15,905 bases of DNA from an uncultured Candidatus Melainabacteria bacterium (GTDB lineage: Bacteria; Cyanobacteriota; Vampirovibrionia; LMEP-6097). The stretch lies in assembly GCA_937927525.1 (NCBI GenBank), contig CALBDR010000510.1, positions 1 through 15,905 of the forward strand. Reading direction: 5' to 3'. Every line of letters starts with the position of its first letter. Positions within the stretch are counted from its first letter, which is position 1. Both the position numbers and the translations under genes were made by a program. The notes beneath the pieces were generated by a model. It did no database searches. It was given only the letters and a program-made list of their open reading frames with translations, and was not told the DNA's origin. This document shows positions 1 to 7,608 of the stretch, one piece after another.

Positions 1-929
1 ACATTACCTTTATAATAGGCATCCATCAAACCAGGAACCCCTAAAACAGAGTTCGAGTTAAAGACTTGAGGGTCAAGGAAATCATCATCTATTCTTCGAT
101 AGATCACATCTACTTTTCTAAAACCTTTCGTGGTTCTAAGCATTACCTCATCATCAATCACAGTTAAATCAGAGCCCTGTGCTAAAGTTACTCCCATTTC
201 TTGAGCGAGGTAAGTATGTTCAAAGTAAGCTGAATTATAAATCCCTGGAGTTAAAACTACTATATTAGGATTTTTTCGTGACTCAGGTGCTAAATACCTG
301 AGAGCTTCATAGAGTTGATCAGGATACTCAGCCACTCTTCTAACTTTCATAGTATGAAAAACATCGGGAAAAGTTCTTTTAAGAATTGCTCTATTCTCTA
401 AAACGTATGAAACTCCAGATGGACATCTAAGATTATCTTCTAATACGTAAAATTCCCCATCCTTATCCCTAACTAAATCAGTACCAGTAATATGAATCCA
501 AATCCCTTTCGGAGGTCTTAAGCCCTCACATTCTTTCAAATAAGTACTAGAGGATTTAATTAGAGTCTTAGGAACTATTTTATCTCTAAAGATTCTTTGA
601 TCATTGTAGACATCATCAATAAAGAGATTCAAAGCTTTTATTCTTTGCTTCAGTCCTCTCTCTAACCTATCCCACTCGGAGCCTGGGATTACCCTCGGGA
701 TAATATCAAAAGGGAAAATCTTTTCTATACCTTGTTTATCGCCATAGACACTAAAAGTTATACCTTGTTGTTTCAACGCTGTATCAGCAGCTAAACGCCT
801 CCGTTTAAGTTCTCTTTTAGAAAGAGTGTTGATTTTTTCAATTAGTGGTGCAACAAAGTCGCGCGGCTCACTGCCCCCATCGAAGAGTTCATCATAAAAA
901 TCTCCAATATCATAAGAATCAAAGTTCAT
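1..929 (-). CDS. Circularly permuted ATP-grasp type 2 ligase (DUF404/DUF407, COG2308), 3' end cut by window edge
   Basis: This gene reads from an ATG at 929 off the left edge, so the window holds the first 309 residues of a family usually near 470-490 long. The translation carries family hallmarks in order: YGDKQGIEKIFPFDIIPRVI (residues 62-81), the ATP-grasp stretch YVLEDNLRCPSGVSY (161-175), VVLTPGIYNSAYFEH (224-238) and DVIYRRIDDDFLDP (274-287). The last visible residues, GVPGLMDAYYKGN, are a typical mid-protein motif, so the missing part is the C-terminal third. Members are predicted ATP-dependent carboxylate-amine (peptide-forming) ligases acting in the cytoplasm with alpha-E, transglutaminase and DUF2126 proteins. 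The substrate is unknown. The start is supported by a GAGG sequence six bases upstream, inside the end of the preceding gene. The 11-base overlap with that gene implies one operon with translational coupling. Confidence 0.93.
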   Translation of the reverse strand, partial: MNFDSYDIGDFYDELFDGGSEPRDFVAPLIEKINTLSKRELKRRRLAADTALKQQGITFSVYGDKQGIEKIFPFDIIPRVIPGSEWDRLERGLKQRIKALNLFIDDVYNDQRIFRDKIVPKTLIKSSSTYLKECEGLRPPKGIWIHITGTDLVRDKDGEFYVLEDNLRCPSGVSYVLENRAILKRTFPDVFHTMKVRRVAEYPDQLYEALRYLAPESRKNPNIVVLTPGIYNSAYFEHTYLAQEMGVTLAQGSDLTVIDDEVMLRTTKGFRKVDVIYRRIDDDFLDPQVFNSNSVLGVPGLMDAYYKGN

Positions 930-2790
930 CGAAGACCTCTTTTATTTTAACTTCAACTTTCAAAGTTTCAAGCCCTCCACCTCGAAAAATTGTCCCAGAT
1001 GTCGGTGTTGCATCACGATAATTTCGACCACAAGCAACTCTTATGTGATCTTGAGAGACTTTACAGCCATTAGTAGGATCAAATCCTCGCCATCCCATAT
1101 ACGGCAAATAAACCTCTGCCCAAGCATGCGATGCCTCTGACTGAAGTTTATTTTCATAATTCGCCCCCGTATAAATGTATCCCATTCTATATCTTGCTGG
1201 AATACTGAGTAGACGACATAAGCAAATAAAAAGATTTGCAAAATCCTGGCAAACACCTTGACGAGAAGCATAGACCTCAAACGGAGTGGTGCTCAAAGAT
1301 GTACTTCCCTGAATATAATCATAGTCTTTATAAATAGTTTGATTCATATCCTCAATAGTATTAATCAAGTGATATTCATTTCTTTCAGCAAAACTCATAG
1401 CATAGTCAGTCAATTCTGAAAGCTGTGTTTCAGGAAGCTCCTCTGGAAGTAAATACGACATCATCATCTGTCTTTGCCATGGCATCCAAACAAGTGGCAT
1501 AGAGGTTTTACGGCTAGCAATATTATAATCATCTGGTGGAGAAGCATAAAGTTTAACTCTACTAGTAGCTTCAATACAAAGCTCTTTATAAGGCATATCA
1601 ATACTGTAATGCACACTTTGATTACCAAAAACATCCTCATAGTAAATCTCTTCCCCCTCAACACTAACAGTAAGCTTAGAAAGAACTACGTCTTGTACCT
1701 TATCCTCTAAAGGTTGTAAACGAAATCTGTGAGTACTATGTTCAACTGCCTCAGTATATTGATAGCTACTAATATGAGAAACATCAAAAACCCTGAAGGT
1801 AAGTGGCTCTCCTGAAGTAGTATGAGTCATAGCTTTAATATTAGTTATAGAAGCTATATGGGGTAGGGGATTTAAATCTTGAATTACAGCTGACTGATTA
1901 GTTTGTAATTGCTGTGTGGGTCTGTGAATGTTTGTGAAATCTTTCTGTTCTACACTAGGCTCTAAACCCTGATAAACAGGAGATCTACTTGAGTCATTAG
2001 CCTTATTATTCCATACCACCGCACCTCTTTTAGCGACTATCATCTGTCCAGCTTGCATTTGCTGCCACTCACCCTGTTTAAACTTTGAGCTACTAAAAAT
2101 TACAGCTGTTCTGTAACTATCACGTGGATCATTTATCTCTAAAGATACTTGATCTGAAAAAAATAATTTAGTTTCAGTTTTAGGTTTAATCCTAGTATAG
2201 TAAATTGGTGAAAGAGACTGAGTCCCCTGAAAACATACTAAAGTCAAACCATCAGTAATGACTATATCTGCACTTCCTAATCTATCTAACTCAGTAAACC
2301 ATTCTTCTAATAGCTCAGGTTTAACATCAGCTAATTTTCTCACCTGAGAAGCCTGCATCATTCCAAGTAAATAACAAAACGCTATCTCAGAATCAGTAGT
2401 ACCTAATGGCTCCAGAAAACGAGATTTATTAGCATGAAGTTTATACAAACTTATCTTATCTAAATCACCGTTGTGCATAAAAACCCAGTCTCTTCCAGCA
2501 AAACTTCTAGAGAAAGGTTGAGTTTCATGGTTTGTGTAACCTTGGGCAGCACCTAGAATTTTAGAGATAAAAGTAGTGGAACGGAAATTTTCCCAATCCA
2601 TCAAAGCCTCAGTTAAGATCTTCGTGTTTTTTGCTCCAGGGTCTTTAGCTACTGCTGCACCTTGATAATCATTAGGGTACCAAGCAAATCCCCAACCTAA
2701 AGGATGTCTTCCCTGCGCAGATTTAGCTATATTCAAACTGATTGAAGGGGAACTTAAAGCATCAAAATTTAGTGCAAAGATATCGCTCAA
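919..2790 (-). CDS. Fusion of a degenerate class II glutamine amidotransferase-like (YafJ-type) domain and a transglutaminase
   Basis: The protein has 623 residues. Residues 1 to about 270 resemble the YafJ/EgtC class II amidotransferase (NTN-hydrolase) family: GWGFAWYPND (32-41), QPFSRSFAGRDW (91-102), FMHNGDL (104-110) and GTTDSE (130-135). Residue 2, normally the catalytic Cys, is Ser, and the glutamine-binding Arg of the HVR motif is replaced (SKILGA, 76-81), so ordinary glutaminase activity is doubtful. A linker (about 270-325) leads to a bacterial transglutaminase N-terminal domain (about 330-415) and a transglutaminase core with the full triad: Cys514 (QGVCQDFANL), His555 (ASHAWAEVYLP) and Asp571 (FDPTNG). 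There is no signal peptide, so a cytoplasmic location is likely. The TTG start is forced by an in-frame TAA nine bases upstream and supported by AAGGA six bases before it. It overlaps the ATP-grasp gene by 11 bases. The transglutaminase may be a peptidase or transferase acting on the ligase product; this is inference. Confidence 0.9.
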   Translation of the reverse strand: MSDIFALNFDALSSPSISLNIAKSAQGRHPLGWGFAWYPNDYQGAAVAKDPGAKNTKILTEALMDWENFRSTTFISKILGAAQGYTNHETQPFSRSFAGRDWVFMHNGDLDKISLYKLHANKSRFLEPLGTTDSEIAFCYLLGMMQASQVRKLADVKPELLEEWFTELDRLGSADIVITDGLTLVCFQGTQSLSPIYYTRIKPKTETKLFFSDQVSLEINDPRDSYRTAVIFSSSKFKQGEWQQMQAGQMIVAKRGAVVWNNKANDSSRSPVYQGLEPSVEQKDFTNIHRPTQQLQTNQSAVIQDLNPLPHIASITNIKAMTHTTSGEPLTFRVFDVSHISSYQYTEAVEHSTHRFRLQPLEDKVQDVVLSKLTVSVEGEEIYYEDVFGNQSVHYSIDMPYKELCIEATSRVKLYASPPDDYNIASRKTSMPLVWMPWQRQMMMSYLLPEELPETQLSELTDYAMSFAERNEYHLINTIEDMNQTIYKDYDYIQGSTSLSTTPFEVYASRQGVCQDFANLFICLCRLLSIPARYRMGYIYTGANYENKLQSEASHAWAEVYLPYMGWRGFDPTNGCKVSQDHIRVACGRNYRDATPTSGTIFRGGGLETLKVEVKIKEVFDEL

Positions 2791-2796
2791 GGCTTG

Positions 2797-2801
2797 TCCT
2801 T
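2797..2801 (-). promoter_or_regulatory. Ribosome binding site AAGGA for the TTG start at 2790
   Basis: On the minus strand AAGGA lies six bases before TTG-AGC. An in-frame TAA just upstream rules out an earlier start, and the family begins with Met followed immediately by the nucleophile position. TTG is therefore the true start and Ser is residue 2. Confidence 0.7.
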
Positions 2802-2813
2802 AGGTACCAGATT

Positions 2814-2819
2814 ATTATA
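2814..2819 (-). promoter_or_regulatory. Candidate -10 element (TATAAT) for the amidotransferase-transglutaminase/ATP-grasp operon
   Basis: A perfect TATAAT on the minus strand lies 23 bases before the TTG start, leaving room for a short leader with the AAGGA site. I see no good -35 hexamer at 16-18 bases upstream, so this rests on the -10 match and position alone. Confidence 0.4.
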
Positions 2820-2892
2820 TACCCTAGATAAGATAATTTTAGATCGATTTTAGTCCTTAAGATAAAAAATAACTAATCTCCCTGATTGAGAG

Positions 2893-2915
2893 ATACAAAT
2901 CCGAGAAATTTGTAT
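2893..2915. repeat. 8-bp perfect inverted repeat, possible operator between divergent amidoligase genes
   Basis: ATACAAAT (2893-2900) and ATTTGTAT (2908-2915) form a perfect inverted repeat with a 7-base spacer. It sits 25 bases before the start of the DUF2126 gene, next to a -10-like TATTAT (2915-2920). Its place in the 150-base gap between the two divergent cluster genes suits a repressor or activator site. It could also simply be AT-rich chance. Confidence 0.35.
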
Positions 2916-2940
2916 ATTATATAGATGGACGACAAAATAA

Positions 2941-5900
2941 ATGGGTAAGCTGATAGCATTAAATCATAAAACACACTATAAATACGATAAATCAATTCAG
3001 CTCGGCAGCCAAACTATAAGATTAAAACCAGCTCCTCATACAAGATCTCACATTCAATCCTATTCATTGAAAGTGACTCCAGTGAATCACTTTATAAATT
3101 GGCAACAAGACCCTTTTGGAAACTATCTAGCAAGGTTAGTTTTTCCAGAAAAGACTAAAGAATTTAAAGTTGAAGTTGACTTAATTACTGAAATTAGAGT
3201 TTTTAATCCTTTTGATTTTTTCTTAGAGGAATATGCTGAAACATTTCCTTTTACTTACCCTGATGAACTTGAAAAAGAATTAGCACCTTATCTAGAAATC
3301 AAAGAAAAAGGTAAATTACTAAACAAGATTGTTAAAGAGATCAATAAAGAAATAGAAAATAAGGAAAAATATAAAAGTATTGATTTCTTAGTTGATGTAA
3401 ATCAAAAAGTATATAAATTACTTAAATACCTAATCCGTTTAGAACCAGGAATTCAAAGCTGTGAAGAAACTTTAGAACTCAAAAGTGGCTCATGTAGAGA
3501 TATGGCATGGCTTCTATGTCAAATCTTCAGACATTTGGGCTTAGCAACAAGGTTTGCATCAGGATATTTAATTCAATTAACAGCAGACGGAAAATCATTA
3601 GATGGTCCATCGGGTCCTGATGAGGATTTCACCGACCTTCATGCCTGGACAGAAGTTTATTTACCTGGCGCAGGTTGGATTGGTTTAGATGCAACCTCAG
3701 GTTTATTTGCAGGAGAAGGTCATATTCCACTTTGTGCAAGCCCGAATCCTTCAAGTGCAGCACCAATTAGTGGTGCATTAGAAGATTGTAAAAGCTCTAT
3801 GGAGCACGAAATGTCTGTAAAAAGAATTTGTGAAGAAAAACCAGTTGCTAAGCCATACACTGAAGCAGAGTGGAAAGAAATTGATCAGTTAGCATATAAA
3901 GTAGATCGTGATCTAGAAAGTGAAGATGTGCGTTTAACAATGGGAGGCGAGCCGACCTTCGTCTCTTTAGATGATAGATCTGGAAAAGAGTGGCACTTTA
4001 CTGCCCTTAGTGAGAATAAGTCCAAATTAGCTTTAGATCTACTTTACAGACTTAAAAATAAATTCTCTGATGGTGCATGCCTGCAATTCTCACAAGGGAA
4101 GTGGTATCCAGGAGAAGAATTGCCTAGATGGTCCATGAATTGTACATGGAGAAAAGATTTAGAAAAAATCTGGAAAGATGAAACTTTACTTGCTAGACCT
4201 GACATTAATTTAGGTCATAATCCAAAAGATGCAAAGAAATTCTTAATTAAACTAACAAATAAGCTAGGAATTCCTGATTCATACATAATTCCTGCTTTTG
4301 AATCAGAGGCTCATTTTATCAATATTGCCAGAGGAGCCTTTGTTGCAGGTAAACCTATTAAGTTAGAAGAAGTACGCAAAAAAAATATAAATAAAGAAGT
4401 GGCCTTTGTACTACCACTTCACCATTCACCGACACGCGAACAATGGATTAGCAACAAATGGGAATTCTTTGAACCTAAGCTTCGCTTAATCGTCGGTGAC
4501 TCCCCAGCTGGCTTACGTTTACCACTATCAGATTTACCATATGTAGAAACTGCAAATAACGAATTCAGAGAAACCAGATGTCCTTTTGATCAAAAAGGGA
4601 AGCTAGCTACTTATGATGACTTAAGCAAACAACTTAAATCCTATAAAGTCTCTGATGAAAATTTCAAAGATGATCCTAATGCACTAATTAAAAGTGCGCT
4701 GTGTACAGAAGTAAGGAATGGAATTGTTCATGTATTTTTAGCCCCTACCCATCTAATAGAACATGGTTTAGAACTTTTAGTTGCTTTAGAAGAAACAGCG
4801 AAAGAGCTCAATACACCTATAGTAATAGAAGGTTATCCACTAGCAAAAGATTTACGAGTGGAGCATTTTAGTGTAACTCCTGACCCTGGAGTAATCGAAG
4901 TAAATATTCAGCCTTCCTTTAACTGGGATGGTCTTAAAAATATAATTTTTAATATCTATGAAGAAGCTCGTAAATCACGCTTAAGCACAGAAAAATTCAT
5001 GCTGGATGGTAGAAGAGTGGGTACTGGAGGAGGTAACCATATCGTTATGGGAGCTGCAAACCCTGAAGATAGTCCATTTCTAAGACGACCTAATCTTCTT
5101 AGAAGTTTTCTTGCCTTCTGGCAAAACCATCCTTCACTATCCTACCTTTTCTCTGCGATGTATATCGGACCTACAAGCCAATTTCCAAGAGTAGATGAAG
5201 CTAGGCATGACTCACTCTATGAATTAGAAATCGCTTTTAAACAAATAGATAATCTAGATACTCCATATATTCAACCATGGTTAGTAGATAGATTATTTAG
5301 AAACTTACTTGTAGACCTTACAGGAAATACTCACAGAGCAGAGTTTTGCATAGATAAACTCTACAGCCCTGATAGCAACACAGGTCGCTTAGGTTTACTC
5401 GAGATGAGAGGCTTTGAGATGACACCACATCCTCAGATGAATCTTCTACAAGCACTTTTAGTTAGGGCAGCTCTAGCAGCTTTCTGGAAGAAGCCTTATA
5501 AACAAAACCTCATTAATTGGGGAACATTACTTCATGACAAATACATGCTCCCAACTTATCTAATAGAGGACTTCTCAGATGTTTTAAATTACTTATCAGA
5601 TTCTTCTTATCACTTCCAAAAATCATGGTTTGAACCTTTCTTTAATTTCAGATTCCCTAAATATGGTGAAGTTAATATCGAAGGGATTAAGCTTGAATTA
5701 AGAATGGCTTTAGAGCCATGGCCAGTTATGGGAGAGGAAACTAATACTAGTGGCACTAGTAGAGCAGTAGATTCTTCTGTAGAGAGACTCGAAGTAAAAC
5801 TCACTGGAATGGTTCCAGAAAGACACATTCTTACTTGTAATGGTATTGAAGTTCCGCTAAAGCAAACACGTGAGAAAGGAACTAGTGTTGCAGGGATAAG

Positions 5901-6216
5901 ATTTAAAGCATGGGCGCCTTATTCTAGCTTACATCCGAACATCGACGCCCACGGTCCACTAATCTTTGACCTTTTCGATAAACGCTATGATAGATCAATT
6001 GGTGGCTGTACTTACCATGTATCTCATCCAGGTGGTAGAAACTATGATAGTTACCCAGTGAATGATAATGAAGCTGAAGGACGTATACTTTCCCGTTTCG
6101 AAGCTGCTGGACATAGTCCAGGTGAAATATCAATTACTAAAACAGAAGCCAATTCTTCTTTCCCACATACTTTAGACTTAAGGCTCTATCCTAATATTAG
6201 AAAGGTTTTTGTTTAG
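2941..6216 (+). CDS. Transglutaminase-DUF2126 fusion protein (COG1305/COG4196), predicted peptide ligase partner
   Basis: The protein has 1091 residues, the normal length for the family. Residues 1 to about 300 are a bacterial transglutaminase unit, with HFINWQQDPFGNYLARLVFP (50-69) in the N-terminal domain. Its triad is Cys185 (KSGSCRDMAW), His234 (DLHAWTEVYLPG) and Asp250 (IGLDATSGL). DUF2126 follows from about 315: LTMGGEPTFVS (332-342), VTPDPGVIEVNIQPS (645-659), GTGGGNHIVMGA (694-705), GNTHRAEFC (795-803) and LEMRGFEMTPHPQM (820-833). These resemble metal- and nucleotide-binding motifs of glutamine-synthetase-like ligases in permuted order, which is the published prediction. The likely role is ATP-dependent amide bond formation coupled to a thiol transferase or peptidase, in the cytoplasm. 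The substrate is unknown. The start matches the family's usual N-terminus (LNHKTHYKYD), though only a weak GGAC stands in for a ribosome site. It is divergent from the ATP-grasp operon and shares its 150-base promoter region. Confidence 0.93.
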   Translation: MGKLIALNHKTHYKYDKSIQLGSQTIRLKPAPHTRSHIQSYSLKVTPVNHFINWQQDPFGNYLARLVFPEKTKEFKVEVDLITEIRVFNPFDFFLEEYAETFPFTYPDELEKELAPYLEIKEKGKLLNKIVKEINKEIENKEKYKSIDFLVDVNQKVYKLLKYLIRLEPGIQSCEETLELKSGSCRDMAWLLCQIFRHLGLATRFASGYLIQLTADGKSLDGPSGPDEDFTDLHAWTEVYLPGAGWIGLDATSGLFAGEGHIPLCASPNPSSAAPISGALEDCKSSMEHEMSVKRICEEKPVAKPYTEAEWKEIDQLAYKVDRDLESEDVRLTMGGEPTFVSLDDRSGKEWHFTALSENKSKLALDLLYRLKNKFSDGACLQFSQGKWYPGEELPRWSMNCTWRKDLEKIWKDETLLARPDINLGHNPKDAKKFLIKLTNKLGIPDSYIIPAFESEAHFINIARGAFVAGKPIKLEEVRKKNINKEVAFVLPLHHSPTREQWISNKWEFFEPKLRLIVGDSPAGLRLPLSDLPYVETANNEFRETRCPFDQKGKLATYDDLSKQLKSYKVSDENFKDDPNALIKSALCTEVRNGIVHVFLAPTHLIEHGLELLVALEETAKELNTPIVIEGYPLAKDLRVEHFSVTPDPGVIEVNIQPSFNWDGLKNIIFNIYEEARKSRLSTEKFMLDGRRVGTGGGNHIVMGAANPEDSPFLRRPNLLRSFLAFWQNHPSLSYLFSAMYIGPTSQFPRVDEARHDSLYELEIAFKQIDNLDTPYIQPWLVDRLFRNLLVDLTGNTHRAEFCIDKLYSPDSNTGRLGLLEMRGFEMTPHPQMNLLQALLVRAALAAFWKKPYKQNLINWGTLLHDKYMLPTYLIEDFSDVLNYLSDSSYHFQKSWFEPFFNFRFPKYGEVNIEGIKLELRMALEPWPVMGEETNTSGTSRAVDSSVERLEVKLTGMVPERHILTCNGIEVPLKQTREKGTSVAGIRFKAWAPYSSLHPNIDAHGPLIFDLFDKRYDRSIGGCTYHVSHPGGRNYDSYPVNDNEAEGRILSRFEAAGHSPGEISITKTEANSSFPHTLDLRLYPNIRKVFV

Positions 6217-6305
6217 TTTCTAAATCCATAGTAAATTAAGCTTGAGACTTTAAATCCTAAAAAAGCTAATGATCAAAGCATAAAAGAGAAAGTTAGTCCA
6301 ATGGC

Positions 6306-6330
6306 TAGAGTATTGTATTTTGATGCTCTA
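6306..6330. terminator. Weak hairpin between convergent genes, possible bidirectional terminator
   Basis: TAGAGTAT (6306-6313) and ATGCTCTA (6323-6330) can form an 8-bp stem with one G-T pair and a 9-base loop. It lies in the 126-base gap between the ends of the DUF2126 gene and the convergent methyltransferase gene. Neither strand has a good run of T after it, so this is only a candidate. Confidence 0.25.
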
Positions 6331-6342
6331 TTAAATGATTAG

Positions 6343-6969
6343 CTATATCTTCTTAAAAACTAAAGTCCTGTTATTTGCTGGCATTTCATGATCAACCAAT
6401 AGTTCAAAGCCATTTACAGACATGGTTTCACAAACAGCCTCAAAATCACGAATACCACTTAAAGGATTTCTATCCTTCAACCATAGTTCAAACTGGGCAT
6501 TAGATTCTGAAGTGAAATGACCAGCATAATTAAATGGACCATAAACTATAAACAAAGAATTTACAGATAAATTCTCACCCGCATCTTTAATTAAATGAAG
6601 TACATGCTGCAAAGACATTATATGAAAAGTATTAGCGGTAAACAAATAATTAAAATCCCCACCTGGAAAAGAATCTTTTAAAACTTCATAGGAATATATT
6701 TCTTGAAGATTCTTTTCCATAAGGTTCTGCTCACGTTCATTAATCTCATCTTCAAGCCAGATTTCAATCCCAGAGTGCTTATCTTTAAGATCAGAGCAAT
6801 ACCACTCTAACTTAGGAAAAAAACGAGATAAATAAACAGCATGCTGACCAGTACCAGAACCTATTTCTAGTAATTTACTAGGTTCATCTTTAATATATAA
6901 TTTTAAAATCTCTAAAATTGCTTCTTTATTTCTTTCACACGATGGAGAGAAAGGTTTTTCGTTTATCAT
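6343..6969 (-). CDS. DUF938 family SAM-dependent methyltransferase
   Basis: This 208-residue protein matches the length and layout of DUF938 (methyltransferase-like) proteins. PFSPSCERNKEAIL (6-19) is the family's signature N-terminus. LLEIGSGTGQHA (33-44) is the glycine-rich SAM loop (motif I), with an acidic residue after strand 2 in WYCSD (56-60). FTANTFHIMS (110-119), YGPFNYAGHFTSESNAQF (143-160), IRDFEAV (173-179) and EMPANN (195-200) are also typical. It is a cytoplasmic class I methyltransferase; no substrate is known for the family, so none is proposed. Its ATG overlaps the stop of the upstream gene by four bases (ATGA), implying co-translation with that membrane-anchored protein. It ends facing the DUF2126 gene. 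Confidence 0.9.
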   Translation of the reverse strand: MINEKPFSPSCERNKEAILEILKLYIKDEPSKLLEIGSGTGQHAVYLSRFFPKLEWYCSDLKDKHSGIEIWLEDEINEREQNLMEKNLQEIYSYEVLKDSFPGGDFNYLFTANTFHIMSLQHVLHLIKDAGENLSVNSLFIVYGPFNYAGHFTSESNAQFELWLKDRNPLSGIRDFEAVCETMSVNGFELLVDHEMPANNRTLVFKKI

Positions 6970-7520
6970 ATATATTTTTTCCTATCATCTCTAGCTGAGC
7001 TCATATCTAAAAAATATGTTTGGGTACCTTTGCCTACAATTTCTACAATAGGTGTTTCAAAACCCATCTTTTTTCTAACTTTTAAAAAAAGTTTTTTTGT
7101 CATGGATTCTGGAAGTGTAAGCTCCCAATTACTAGTTTCTTTTGGATTCAATCTAGCTAAATAAAAACATCCCGTATCGTCACAAGCTTTCTTTTTCCAA
7201 TATTCAAGCATTTTATTTTTCAAAGATTTTTCCTGAGAGCGGATATGTTTAATTAAATCAGTAAATTCACAATTTAAGCTCGTACCCATATTACACATCT
7301 CAATCCCAAACTGACCACTATATGAATAGTTATTAGTTAAATTAATGGAATAGTGATACAGATTATCATTAAGTTTTTTTTCAACACCCAGTAGATTAAC
7401 TTCAAGCTTAATTTTGTCTTTTTCCAAATAATTTTGAACGATCGGAACACCAACCATAAAGGTCGTGAGAATCGAACAAAAACCAGCAACGATATTTGAT
7501 GCACGCATCTCTCTTCTCAT
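6966..7520 (-). CDS. Hypothetical membrane-anchored protein, coupled to the DUF938 methyltransferase
   Basis: I do not recognise this 184-residue protein. A hydrophobic stretch (about residues 7-31, ASNIVAGFCSILTTFMVG onward) looks like one N-terminal membrane anchor or uncleaved signal. The rest is hydrophilic, with IKLEVNLLGVEKKL and HYSINLTNN suggesting beta strands and a Cys-poor domain; CDDTGC (about 113-118) holds two close cysteines. It probably faces the periplasm or outside. The start is uncertain: ATG at 7520 overlaps a TATAAT hexamer (7524-7519) that has a fair -35 (TTTAAA) 17 bases upstream. An in-frame ATG at 7508 follows a GAAGAGAG stretch and would suit that promoter better. 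The stop overlaps the methyltransferase start in ATGA. Confidence 0.65.
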   Translation of the reverse strand: MRREMRASNIVAGFCSILTTFMVGVPIVQNYLEKDKIKLEVNLLGVEKKLNDNLYHYSINLTNNYSYSGQFGIEMCNMGTSLNCEFTDLIKHIRSQEKSLKNKMLEYWKKKACDDTGCFYLARLNPKETSNWELTLPESMTKKLFLKVRKKMGFETPIVEIVGKGTQTYFLDMSSARDDRKKYI

Positions 7521-7524
7521 TATA
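7519..7524 (-). promoter_or_regulatory. Candidate -10 element (TATAAT) for the 184-residue protein/methyltransferase pair
   Basis: A perfect TATAAT on the minus strand has TTTAAA 17 bases upstream (7547-7542). It overlaps the first possible ATG and lies 10 bases before the in-frame ATG at 7508, which would favour the later start. Confidence 0.35.
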
Positions 7525-7572
7525 TTTTAATGTATTTATCGTTTAAATACTGGAACAGTTGAAAATGCAACA

Positions 7573-7589
7573 GTGACCATAACAGTCAC
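7573..7589. repeat. Short inverted repeat GTGAC-N7-GTCAC upstream of the membrane-anchored protein gene
   Basis: GTGAC (7573-7577) and GTCAC (7585-7589) are inverted around a 7-base spacer. The same segment also reads as a near-direct repeat, ACAGTGACC/ACAGTCACC. It lies after the stop of the frameshifted gene and before the next minus-strand gene. It is G+C-richer than its surroundings and could be a weak terminator stem or an operator. Confidence 0.3.
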
Positions 7590-7608
7590 CCCTGCAAATT
7601 AATTTCAT

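Noticed and set aside
1041..1280. Open frame opposite the transglutaminase core
   Set aside because: It is in another frame of a gene with an intact catalytic triad, has no ribosome site, and its translation looks random.
5610..6133. Two minus-strand open frames inside the DUF2126 region
   Set aside because: They are antisense shadows of the conserved C-terminal part of the 1091-residue protein.
6264..6344. Long-range AGCTAAT/ATTAGCT pair in the convergent gap
   Set aside because: A seven-base match 67 bases apart in AT-rich DNA is expected by chance.
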